Below the pieces are notes generated by a model that saw only the letters and a program-made list of their open reading frames with translations, made no database searches and had not been told where the DNA came from. The position numbers and the translations under genes are program-made. This document shows, in pieces, positions 28,123 to 35,956 of a stretch of 64,000 nt of DNA (its first letter is position 1; each line of letters opens with the position of its first letter). Where the stretch lies: NCBI GenBank assembly GCA_937928775.1, contig CALFVI010000015.1:26073-90072 (forward strand), in the 5' to 3' direction. The stretch is from an uncultured Elioraea sp. GTDB lineage: Bacteria; Pseudomonadota; Alphaproteobacteria; Acetobacterales; Acetobacteraceae.

Positions 28123-28944
28123 TTGGGATATCTCCGTCCTGCCACGGTCGAGGAAGCGGTTGCGGCCCTGAGTGCCCGGCGGTCGACCGTGCTCGCCGGC
28201 GGCACCGACCTGTTTCCTGCGCGAGTGGGTCGCCCTTGCGACGAGGCTCTGCTCGACATTTCTGGGCTCGCTGCCCTGCGCGGTGTGGCGGAGACCGAGC
28301 GGGGTTGGCGGTTTGGCGCGTTGGCAACCTGGCGCGACGTGCTGTGCGCTGAGCTGCCGCCGCTCTTCGACGGGCTGAAAGCCGCCGCCCGCCAAGTGGG
28401 CGGGGTGCAAATCCAGAACCGCGGCACGATCGGCGGCAATCTCTGCAACGCGAGCCCTGCCGCCGACGGTACGCCAAACTGGCTTGCCCTCGACGCCACC
28501 GTAGAACTCGCCTCCGCGAACGGCACCCGGTGTCTCCCTGTCGCCGAGTTCGTGCGTGGCAATCGCCGCACGGCTCGGCGCGAGGACGAGCTTCTCGTCG
28601 CCGTGCATGTTGCGCGCCCCGCTCATCCAGCGCGCGGAACGTTCCGAAAGCTCGGCGCCCGTCGCTACCTCGTGATCTCCATCATCATGGTCGCTGCCGT
28701 CGCCGAGTTCGCGCCCGATGGGACCATCGCCTCGGCCCGGATTGCGGTCGGTGCGGCAAGCGAAGTAGCACAGCGTTTGCCATCCTTGGAGGCGCGGCTG
28801 ATTGGGCAGCACCCCGACCCCTCTCTTGTGCGCGAGAAGGATCTCGCCCCCCTGTCGCCGATCGACGACGTCCGCGCCACCGCCGCCTATCGGCGCGACG
28901 CTGCCCTCACCCTCGTCCGTCGCGCCATCGCGGATCTTGCCTGA
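28123..28944 (+). CDS. Molybdenum hydroxylase FAD-binding subunit (xanthine dehydrogenase family)
   Basis: A protein of about 273 residues with the FAD-binding domain of xanthine dehydrogenase/CoxM type. Motifs are YLRPATVEEAVAAL, AGGTDLFP and QIQNRGTIGGNLCNASPAADG. It passes electrons from the FeS centres to an acceptor. The start is uncertain: a TTG at 28123 follows an AAAGGGGGG ribosome site and fits the usual N-terminus, while a GTG at 28081 would add 14 residues. The next gene starts inside its stop codon (TGATG). Confidence 0.88.
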   Translation: MGYLRPATVEEAVAALSARRSTVLAGGTDLFPARVGRPCDEALLDISGLAALRGVAETERGWRFGALATWRDVLCAELPPLFDGLKAAARQVGGVQIQNRGTIGGNLCNASPAADGTPNWLALDATVELASANGTRCLPVAEFVRGNRRTARREDELLVAVHVARPAHPARGTFRKLGARRYLVISIIMVAAVAEFAPDGTIASARIAVGAASEVAQRLPSLEARLIGQHPDPSLVREKDLAPLSPIDDVRATAAYRRDAALTLVRRAIADLA

Positions 28945-31688
28945 TGCGCTCGCCCGCCCTGCCGCACCGCTTCCTCGTCAATGGCCGCGACGTGGAGGCG
29001 ATCGCCCCGCCAGCCATGCGGCTTTCCGATGTGCTACGGGACGTGCTGGGGCTGAAGGGCACCAAGGTCGGCTGCGACGCGGGCGACTGCGGCGCCTGCA
29101 CCGTGCTCCTCGATGGGGCGCAGGTCTGCGCCTGCCTCGTGCCGGTCGCTCAGGTCGTCGGCCGTAGCGTGGAAACCGTCGAGGGGCTCGCGCACGACGG
29201 CCGCCTGCATGCCCTCCAATCCGCCTTCCTTCGCCATGGCGCCGCCCAGTGCGGAATTTGCACGCCCGGCATGCTGATGGCGGCGGCTGACCTGTTGCGA
29301 CGGGTGCCCTCACCGTCCGAGGCCGAGGTGCTCGATGCGCTCGGCGGCGTGCTCTGTCGCTGCACGGGATATCGCAAAATCGTCGAGGCGGTGCTGGCGG
29401 CGGCGCACGGCGGTGCGGCGGCCGATCCCGCAGCTGGCAGCGCCGTCGGTGCCCGCCTCGTTCGCGTCGACGGCGTGGCGAAAGTGACGGGAACGGACCG
29501 TTTCGGCGCCGATGCTTTTCCCGAACGCGCATGGCTGACCTTGCGCGCTGTGCGCAGCCCCCATGCGCATGCGAGGTTCCGCTTCGGCGACCTCGACGCG
29601 TTCCGCCGCTGTCACCCTGGGCTTGTTGCAATCCTCACCGCGGACGATGTGCCGGGTACGAATCGATTCGGCATCTACCCCACCGGGAAAGACCAGCCGG
29701 TGTTCGCCGAAGGCTATGTGCGCATGCTAGGCGAGGCGGTGTGCGCTCTCGTCGGCGATGCCGAGACCGTCGCCGCCATACGCGACGAGGACGTGCCCAT
29801 CAGCTGGGAGCCCCTGCCGCCCGTCTCGTTCGACGACGCGCTTGCCGGCGCAGCACCCGACCTCCACCCGCACGCGCCGGGCAATGTGCTCTGCCGCGGC
29901 CGCGTCGCCTGCGGCGCTGCCGACTCTGCTCTCGCCTCCGCCCCTTACCGCGCCACCATCGCCATCGAAACAGGCTTCGTCGAGCACGCCTACATCGAAC
30001 CCGAAGCCGGCTACGCGGAGCGGATCGGAGACGGAATCGAGATCGTCGCCTGTACCCAGACGCCGTACATGGATCGCGACGAGATCGCACTCATCCTCGG
30101 CATTCCGCCCGAGCGTGTGCGCATTGTGCCGACTGCGGTGGGTGGCGGTTTCGGCGGCAAGCTCGATCTCTCCCTGCAGCCGATGATCGCGATCGCCGCC
30201 TGGCGCACGGGCAAGCCGGTGCGCTGCGTTTACACCCGGCCTGAGAGCATGCGCACAACGACCAAGCGGCACCCTGCCCGCCTCGTCGCTGAGGCGGGTT
30301 GTGACGCCGAGGGTCGGCTTCTCGCCTTCCGCTTCCACGGCGACTTCAACACAGGTGCGTACGCGTCCTGGGGTCCGACGGTGGCCTCGCGCGTGCCGGT
30401 GCACGCGATGGGACCGTATCGGGTGCCGAACGTTCGCGCCACCACCGCCGCCATTTATACCACCGACACGCCGGCCGGCGCCTTCCGCGGCTTCGGTGTT
30501 CCCCAGGCCGCGATCGCACACGAGGCGCTGATGGATGCGCTGGCCGACCGCGTCGGTATGGATCGCCTCGAGATCCGGCTGCGCAACGCGCTGCGCCGTG
30601 GCGACGCCACCGCGACGGGGCAGGTGCTCGACCATTCCGTCGGCCTCGTCGCCTGTCTCGAAGCGCTGCGTCCCCGCTGGCAGGCGCTGCGCGCAGAAGC
30701 CGAAGCTTATAACCGTTCCGCGCACGGGCCATTCCGGCGGGGTGTTGGCATCGCCTGCATGTGGTACGGCATCGGCAATACCGCGCTCTCGAACCCCTCG
30801 GAGATGACGCTCGGCCTGAAGGCGGATGGAACGGTCACGCTCTATTCCGGTGCGGTCGATATCGGCCAGGGCTCGAACACGGTGATGGTGCAGATCGCGG
30901 CGGAGGCGCTCGGCGTCTCGCCACAGACGGTCCGCCTGGTTGCCGGCGACACCGCGCGCACCCTCGATGCCGGCAAGACCTCTGCCTCGCGGCAGACCTT
31001 CGTCTCCGGCAATGCGGCACGCCTCGCCGGCCTGGACTTGCGCCGCCAGCTGCTCGCGCTCACCAACGCAGGCACCAGCGCGCGCATCGTTCCCATTCCC
31101 GGGGGTGTGGAGATCCGCGACGGAGAGCGAACGATCCGCCCCGATCTCTCCCGCCTGGCAGCGGATGCAAATGGCGACGTGCTTGTGGGCTTCGGACGCT
31201 TCGACCCGCCGACCACCGCTCTCGATGCCGATGGGCGCGGGGTTCCCTATGCGACTTACGCTTTTGGGGCGCAGATCGCCCTCGTCGAGGTGGATCTCGA
31301 GCTCGGCACCACGCGCGTTCTGCGCATCGTGGCCGCGCACGATGTCGGTCGCGCCATCAACCCCACTCTGGTCGAGGGGCAGATCCACGGCGGCATCGCA
31401 CAGGGCATCGGGCTTGCGCTGATGGAGGAGTACATCCCCGGCCGCAACGACAACCTGCACGACTACCTGATTCCCACCGTGGGCGACGTGCCCCCGATTG
31501 AGGTGGTGCTGATCGAAGACCCCGAACCGCTTGGCCCCTTCGGCGCCAAGGGTGTGGGCGAGCCCGCCCTGATCGCGACCGCGCCTGCCATTCTCGGCGC
31601 GATCGAGCAGGCCACGGGCGTGCGCGTCACCCGCATTCCCGCCACTCCCGATCGGCTCCGCGCCGCCATCCTTGCCGCCCGATCATGA
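28944..31688 (+). CDS. Molybdenum hydroxylase, fused [2Fe-2S] and molybdopterin subunits
   Basis: A 914-residue fusion. Residues 1-155 are the two-[2Fe-2S] subunit, with plant-type cluster cysteines C44, C49, C52 and C64 and second-cluster cysteines C103, C106, C138 and C140 (CGICTPGM and CRCTGYRKIVEAV). Residues from about 165 on are the Mo-binding subunit, with GGGFGGKLDLS, GAFRGFGVPQ, the segment IGQGSNTV and the catalytic glutamate in GAKGVGEPAL. The family hydroxylates N-heterocycles or aldehydes. Small and large subunits are commonly separate genes; the fusion is clear from the continuous frame. It overlaps both neighbours by a few bases. Nicotinate or a related heterocycle is a plausible substrate from context. 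Confidence 0.92.
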   Translation: MRSPALPHRFLVNGRDVEAIAPPAMRLSDVLRDVLGLKGTKVGCDAGDCGACTVLLDGAQVCACLVPVAQVVGRSVETVEGLAHDGRLHALQSAFLRHGAAQCGICTPGMLMAAADLLRRVPSPSEAEVLDALGGVLCRCTGYRKIVEAVLAAAHGGAAADPAAGSAVGARLVRVDGVAKVTGTDRFGADAFPERAWLTLRAVRSPHAHARFRFGDLDAFRRCHPGLVAILTADDVPGTNRFGIYPTGKDQPVFAEGYVRMLGEAVCALVGDAETVAAIRDEDVPISWEPLPPVSFDDALAGAAPDLHPHAPGNVLCRGRVACGAADSALASAPYRATIAIETGFVEHAYIEPEAGYAERIGDGIEIVACTQTPYMDRDEIALILGIPPERVRIVPTAVGGGFGGKLDLSLQPMIAIAAWRTGKPVRCVYTRPESMRTTTKRHPARLVAEAGCDAEGRLLAFRFHGDFNTGAYASWGPTVASRVPVHAMGPYRVPNVRATTAAIYTTDTPAGAFRGFGVPQAAIAHEALMDALADRVGMDRLEIRLRNALRRGDATATGQVLDHSVGLVACLEALRPRWQALRAEAEAYNRSAHGPFRRGVGIACMWYGIGNTALSNPSEMTLGLKADGTVTLYSGAVDIGQGSNTVMVQIAAEALGVSPQTVRLVAGDTARTLDAGKTSASRQTFVSGNAARLAGLDLRRQLLALTNAGTSARIVPIPGGVEIRDGERTIRPDLSRLAADANGDVLVGFGRFDPPTTALDADGRGVPYATYAFGAQIALVEVDLELGTTRVLRIVAAHDVGRAINPTLVEGQIHGGIAQGIGLALMEEYIPGRNDNLHDYLIPTVGDVPPIEVVLIEDPEPLGPFGAKGVGEPALIATAPAILGAIEQATGVRVTRIPATPDRLRAAILAARS

Positions 31689-33187
31689 CAGAGACACAAC
31701 AATCGACGGACACGCCGGACGCCGAGGCGCTGTCGCACGTGAAGGACCGCAACGCTGGCATCGTCGTCTGCGATGCCTGCCCGGTGCTCTGCCGCATCCG
31801 CCCCGGGCGCACCGGCGCCTGCGACCGCTACGGCAATGTCGAGGGGCGGCTTGCGCGCCTGGACCCGCTGGTGATCGCCGCCCGCGCTGGCAAGGACGGC
31901 ATGATCCCGTTCCTCGGTGCAGAATGGGACGGGTCCCTCCTCTCCGGCGCCACCGCCTTTGTCACCGGTATCGGCGCCGGAACGACCTACCCAGACTACA
32001 AGCCAGCCCCCTTCATCGTCTCCTCTGAGATCGATGGGGTGGAGATGGTGACCGTAGTGACGGAAGGAATCTTCAGCTACTGCGGGCTGAAAGTGAAGAT
32101 CGACACCGATCGTTTCCTCGGCCCCGAATGCGCCCCCGTGCGCGTCGATGGCGAGCAAGTCGGTCACGTCACCACCGCCGAATACGGGTCGCAGATGCTC
32201 TCCTTGGGTGGTGTGCGGCACTTGACGGGCGGGACGAAGAAGGAAGGCCAAGTCACTTGCGAAACCCTGCTCGCGCTCGCCAACAAGCAGGCGGTTGAGG
32301 TGACAATCGACGACGGCGCACGGGTCGTGCTGCAGGCCGGGGCGGCGCCAATCATCGACGGTGTGCGCGAGGAGCGCATGCGTGTAGGCTGCGGGTCGGC
32401 CGCCATTGGTATGTTTGCACGCCAGTGGTTCGGCCATGTCGATGAGGTGATCGTGGTCGATGACCACATCACCGGCGTGTTGACCGAGCACCAGGCAGGC
32501 CGCTTCCTCGATATGCGGCCGGCAGGGATTCGTGTGCGCGGGCGACGCTCTACGCCGGGTCGCTACTTCCAGGTGGCGAACCCCGGGCGCGGTTGGGGTG
32601 GGACGGATATCGAGGACCCGCTCGAGATCATCGAGCGCATCGACCCGCGCATCGCTTGGCCTGGGCTTCGCTTGTTGATGGTCTCCACCACCGGAGAGCA
32701 CGCGGCGTTCTATGTGCTCGACGAGGCGCTGATGCCGCGGCCGGCGCCCATGCCAGAGCCGGTGGCGCGCGTGGTCGAGCGGATCGGCGAGAACTGCGAA
32801 CCGGCCCTCGTCTCCATCCTGTTCATGGCAGGCGCAGGCGGCTCTCTGCGCGCCGGGGTGACGGAGAACCCGATCCGCCTCACCCGCAGCGTGCGCCAAG
32901 GCCTCACCCGCGTCACCTCCGGCGGGGCGCCGGTCTATCTCTGGCCGGGTGGCGGCATCACCTACATGGCGGATGTGCTGGCGATGCCAGAGAACAGTTT
33001 CGGCTCCGTTCCGACCCCGGCTCTCGTCGCGCCGATCGAGTTCACCCTGCCGCTCGCGCAGTATCGGGCAATGGGTGGGCATGTGGATCGCATCCGCCCG
33101 CTTTCTGCTCTGCGCACCGAGAGCCGGGCGAGCATGATCGCCTGGCGCGATGCCAACCCGTGGCCTCTGGACCCTCTGTCGAGATGA
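31685..33187 (+). CDS. 6-hydroxynicotinate reductase-like FeS protein
   Basis: A 500-residue protein resembling the family annotated as 6-hydroxynicotinate reductase, which in Eubacterium barkeri reduces 6-hydroxynicotinate with ferredoxin. The N-terminus has a cysteine cluster C29, C32, C36, C46 (CDACPVLC and GRTGACDRYG) able to ligate a [4Fe-4S] centre. Other distinctive stretches are EGIFSYCGLKVKID, the segment TAEYGSQMLSLGGVRHLTGG, and LWPGGGITYMADVL. It overlaps the hydroxylase gene and the UPF0280 gene by ATGA, so it is in one tightly coupled operon. Family recognition is from memory of sequence and neighbourhood; the reaction here is untested. Confidence 0.72.
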   Translation: MTETQQSTDTPDAEALSHVKDRNAGIVVCDACPVLCRIRPGRTGACDRYGNVEGRLARLDPLVIAARAGKDGMIPFLGAEWDGSLLSGATAFVTGIGAGTTYPDYKPAPFIVSSEIDGVEMVTVVTEGIFSYCGLKVKIDTDRFLGPECAPVRVDGEQVGHVTTAEYGSQMLSLGGVRHLTGGTKKEGQVTCETLLALANKQAVEVTIDDGARVVLQAGAAPIIDGVREERMRVGCGSAAIGMFARQWFGHVDEVIVVDDHITGVLTEHQAGRFLDMRPAGIRVRGRRSTPGRYFQVANPGRGWGGTDIEDPLEIIERIDPRIAWPGLRLLMVSTTGEHAAFYVLDEALMPRPAPMPEPVARVVERIGENCEPALVSILFMAGAGGSLRAGVTENPIRLTRSVRQGLTRVTSGGAPVYLWPGGGITYMADVLAMPENSFGSVPTPALVAPIEFTLPLAQYRAMGGHVDRIRPLSALRTESRASMIAWRDANPWPLDPLSR

Positions 33188-34047
33188 GTGCGGTCGCGGC
33201 GTGGCTGCCCGGCGGGCGGCTTCACCTGCAGCATGGTCCGATCGACGTCATCGCCTGCGCCTGGGGGGAGGCAGACGCCGTGCGCGCCGCTTATCGCGCA
33301 GCCTGCAACGCGTTCTCGAGCGTGCTCGAGACACTGTGCGGCGAACTCTCTCTGCTGCGACTCCCCATGCCCGCGCCCTGTCCCGCTGGGCCGGTCGCGC
33401 GCCGCATGCACGACGCCGTGCTGCCGTTCGCCGTCGGCGCCTTTGTCACACCCATGGCGGCGGTGGCAGGGGCGGTGGCTGACCATCTGCTCGCCGCCAT
33501 GCGCAACGCCGCTCCCCTCATTCGCGCCTACGTCAACGACGGCGGCGACATTGCGCTCCATCTCAGTCCCGGCCAGTCGTTCCGCTGCGGCATCGTTGCT
33601 GATCTCGCAGCACCGGGGCTCGATGCCATCGCCGCCATCCGCGCCGAGGACGGCATCGGCGGCATCGCCACCTCGGGGCGTGCCACCAAGGGTTCGGGCG
33701 GTCGGTCTTTCTCCTTCGGCATCGCCGATGCGGTGACGGTGCTGGCGCGCGACGCCGCCACCGCCGACGTCGCGGCCACGCTGATCGCCAACGCGGTCGA
33801 TCTGCCAGGCCACCCGGCAGTCCATCGCATGCCCGCCTGCGAGCTCGACCCGGACAGCGATCTCGGATCGCGCCTGGTCACCGTCGGGCTCGGTCCGCTC
33901 ACGGGGGAAGAGATTACCGCCGCGCTGCAGCGTGGCACGGCGGAGGCCGAGCGCTTCCGTGCGCGGGGGCTGATCGTTGCCGCCATCCTGTTCCTGCGCG
34001 GGGAACGACGCCTCGTCGGCCCCGCTCCGCTTGCCCTCGCCGCCTAA
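33184..34047 (+). CDS. UPF0280 family protein (ApbE-like)
   Basis: A 287-residue protein of the UPF0280 group, distantly related to the ApbE flavin transferases. Typical pieces are AVLPFAVGAFVTPMAAVAGA, the segment RAYVNDGGDIALHL and GIATSGRATKGSGGRSFSFG. It starts at the ATG 33184 overlapping the previous stop. UPF0280 genes commonly travel with 6-hydroxynicotinate-reductase-like and AA_synth genes. A role in flavin attachment or maturation of the neighbouring redox proteins is possible but unproven. Confidence 0.8.
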   Translation: MSAVAAWLPGGRLHLQHGPIDVIACAWGEADAVRAAYRAACNAFSSVLETLCGELSLLRLPMPAPCPAGPVARRMHDAVLPFAVGAFVTPMAAVAGAVADHLLAAMRNAAPLIRAYVNDGGDIALHLSPGQSFRCGIVADLAAPGLDAIAAIRAEDGIGGIATSGRATKGSGGRSFSFGIADAVTVLARDAATADVAATLIANAVDLPGHPAVHRMPACELDPDSDLGSRLVTVGLGPLTGEEITAALQRGTAEAERFRARGLIVAAILFLRGERRLVGPAPLALAA

Positions 34048-34057
34048 GGAGGCGCCA

Positions 34058-34645
34058 ATGTCCGATCCGCTGATCCGCACGCTCACCGTGATCCTCGAGG
34101 AGACGCACCGCGAGGCCGATCAGCCTATCCAGCCCCCCACCCGCAAGGCGGCGGCGGTGGCGGTGATCGGCAACCCCTTCGCAGGCCGCTTCGTCGAGGA
34201 CCTCTCGGAGCTGATCGAGGTCGGGGAGATGCTGGGGCGGCTTCTCGCAGAACGCGCTGTCGCCGCCCTCGGCATTCCCGGCAGCACCGTGCACTCCTTC
34301 GGCAAGGCGGCGATTGTTGGCGAGGATGGCGAGCTCGAGCACGCCGCCGCCATCCTCCATCCCAAGTTCGGCGCGCCGGTGCGGGCGGTGCTGGCGAAGG
34401 GGCCTGCGCTGATCCCGTCTGCGAAGAAGCGCGGCGGAATCGGCACCGCGATCGACGTTCCCCTTGGGCACAAGGACGCGGCCTATGTGCGCAGCCATTT
34501 CGATGCGATGGAGGTGCGCCTGCCGCACGCGCCGCGGCGCGACGAGATCCTGGTCGCCCTCGTGCTCACCGACAGCGGGCGGCCCCTGCCGCGCGTCGGC
34601 GGGCTGACGGTGGATCAGATCGAAGGGCGCGATGGGCTGCGCTAG
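34058..34645 (+). CDS. Amino acid synthesis (AA_synth/DUF1185) family protein
   Basis: A 195-residue protein of the AA_synth family (formerly DUF1185). Characteristic parts are KAAAVAVIGNPFAGRFVEDL, GSTVHSFGKAAIVGEDGELEH and KKRGGIGTAIDVPLGHKDAA. The biochemical role of the family is not established despite its name. It has a clear AAGGAGG ribosome site 6 bp before the ATG. It lies 10 bp after the UPF0280 gene and 37 bp before the transporter binding-protein gene, so it belongs to the same operon. Confidence 0.82.
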   Translation: MSDPLIRTLTVILEETHREADQPIQPPTRKAAAVAVIGNPFAGRFVEDLSELIEVGEMLGRLLAERAVAALGIPGSTVHSFGKAAIVGEDGELEHAAAILHPKFGAPVRAVLAKGPALIPSAKKRGGIGTAIDVPLGHKDAAYVRSHFDAMEVRLPHAPRRDEILVALVLTDSGRPLPRVGGLTVDQIEGRDGLR

Positions 34646-34682
34646 AGTAAATCAGACACGACTGGGAGAGGAGGCCCCAACC

Positions 34683-35894
34683 ATGGCCAAGACGACGCGA
34701 CGCTTGTTCCTTGCCGCCGCCGGCACCCTCGCTGCGCCCGGCCTCATCCGGGCCCAGGGCACGCAGCCGATCCGGATCGGCGAGATCAACTCCTACACCA
34801 CCCTGCCCGCGTTCACGGTCCCTTACCGCAACGGCTGGCAGCTCCGCGTGGAGCAGATCAACGCCGCGGGCGGCGTGCTCGGCCGCCCGCTCGAAGTGAT
34901 CTGGCGCGACGATGCGGGACGGCCGCAGGATGCGGTGCGGCTTGCGGGCGAGCTTCTCGACGCTGAGCGCGTCGATCTTCTCGCCGGAACGTTCTTTTCC
35001 CATATCGGTCTTGCCGTCTCCGACTTTGCGCTGCAGCGGCGCCGCCTGTTCGTCGCCGCCGAACCGCTAACCGATGCGCTCGTTTGGGAGAAGGGCAATC
35101 GGTACACTTTCCGCCTCCGCCCCTCGACCTACATGCAGGCGGCGATGCTGGTCGAGGAGGCGGCGAAGCTGCCGGCCCGGCGCTGGGTGACGGTGGCCCC
35201 CAACTACGAATACGGCCAATCGGCGGTGAAGTGGTTCAAGCAGCTTCTCTCCGCCCGCCGCCCGGATGTCGAGTTCGTCGCCGAACAGTGGCCCGCTCTC
35301 GGCCGGATCGATGCGGGCGCCACCGTCACCGCGCTCGCCCAAGCGCGCCCCGACGCGATCTACAACGTCACCTTCGGCGCCGACCTGACGAACTTCGTCC
35401 GCCAGGGTAACACTCGCGGGCTGTTCGAGCGGCGCACGGTGGTCAGTCTGCTCACCGGCGAACCCGAGTATCTCGACCCGCTCGGCGACGAGACGCCCGA
35501 GGGTTGGATCGTCACCGGCTATCCGTGGGACCAGGTGAACACCCCCGAACACACCGCCTTCCGCGACGCTTACCGGCGCCGCTTCAATGACTATCCTCGC
35601 CTCGGCAGCGTGGTCGGCTACGACACCATCACCGCCATCGCCGAGGCGATCAAGCGGGCGGGCTCGCTGGAGACGGAACGCTTGGTTGAGGCGATGCGCG
35701 GCCTGCCCTTTACCTCTCCGTTCGGGCGCTGCGTGTTCCGCGCCATCGACCACCAGTCCACGCTCGGCGCCTTTGTCGGCAAGACCGCGTTGCGGGGCGG
35801 CCGTGGCACGATGGTGGAGTGGCGCTACGCTGACGGGGCGAACTATCTTCCACCCGACGACGAGGTGCGCCGGATGCGCCCGCAGACCACCTGA
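34683..35894 (+). CDS. Liv-type ABC transporter substrate-binding protein
   Basis: A 403-residue extracytoplasmic protein of the leucine/amide-binding type (periplasmic binding fold I). The N-terminus KTTRRLFLAAAGTLAAPGL with a twin arginine and cleavage near IRAQG suggests Tat or Sec export. The mature start IRIGEINSYTTLPAF and the segment VEQINAAGGVLGRPLEV are typical of the family. It is the first gene of a five-component importer and probably captures the substrate degraded by the upstream enzymes, for example a carboxylated heterocycle or small acid. A ribosome site GAGAGGAGG precedes the ATG. Confidence 0.92.
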   Translation: MAKTTRRLFLAAAGTLAAPGLIRAQGTQPIRIGEINSYTTLPAFTVPYRNGWQLRVEQINAAGGVLGRPLEVIWRDDAGRPQDAVRLAGELLDAERVDLLAGTFFSHIGLAVSDFALQRRRLFVAAEPLTDALVWEKGNRYTFRLRPSTYMQAAMLVEEAAKLPARRWVTVAPNYEYGQSAVKWFKQLLSARRPDVEFVAEQWPALGRIDAGATVTALAQARPDAIYNVTFGADLTNFVRQGNTRGLFERRTVVSLLTGEPEYLDPLGDETPEGWIVTGYPWDQVNTPEHTAFRDAYRRRFNDYPRLGSVVGYDTITAIAEAIKRAGSLETERLVEAMRGLPFTSPFGRCVFRAIDHQSTLGAFVGKTALRGGRGTMVEWRYADGANYLPPDDEVRRMRPQTT

Positions 35895-35956
35895 TCCTTA
35901 CCCCAAGCCACCGTTTCCGTTCCGGGGCCGAGGCGTTCGTCTTCGGCCCCTCTCTC

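Noticed and set aside
29727..31460. 577-aa minus-strand ORF opposite the molybdenum hydroxylase
   Set aside because: It is an antisense shadow; the plus-strand gene carries all FeS and Mo motifs.
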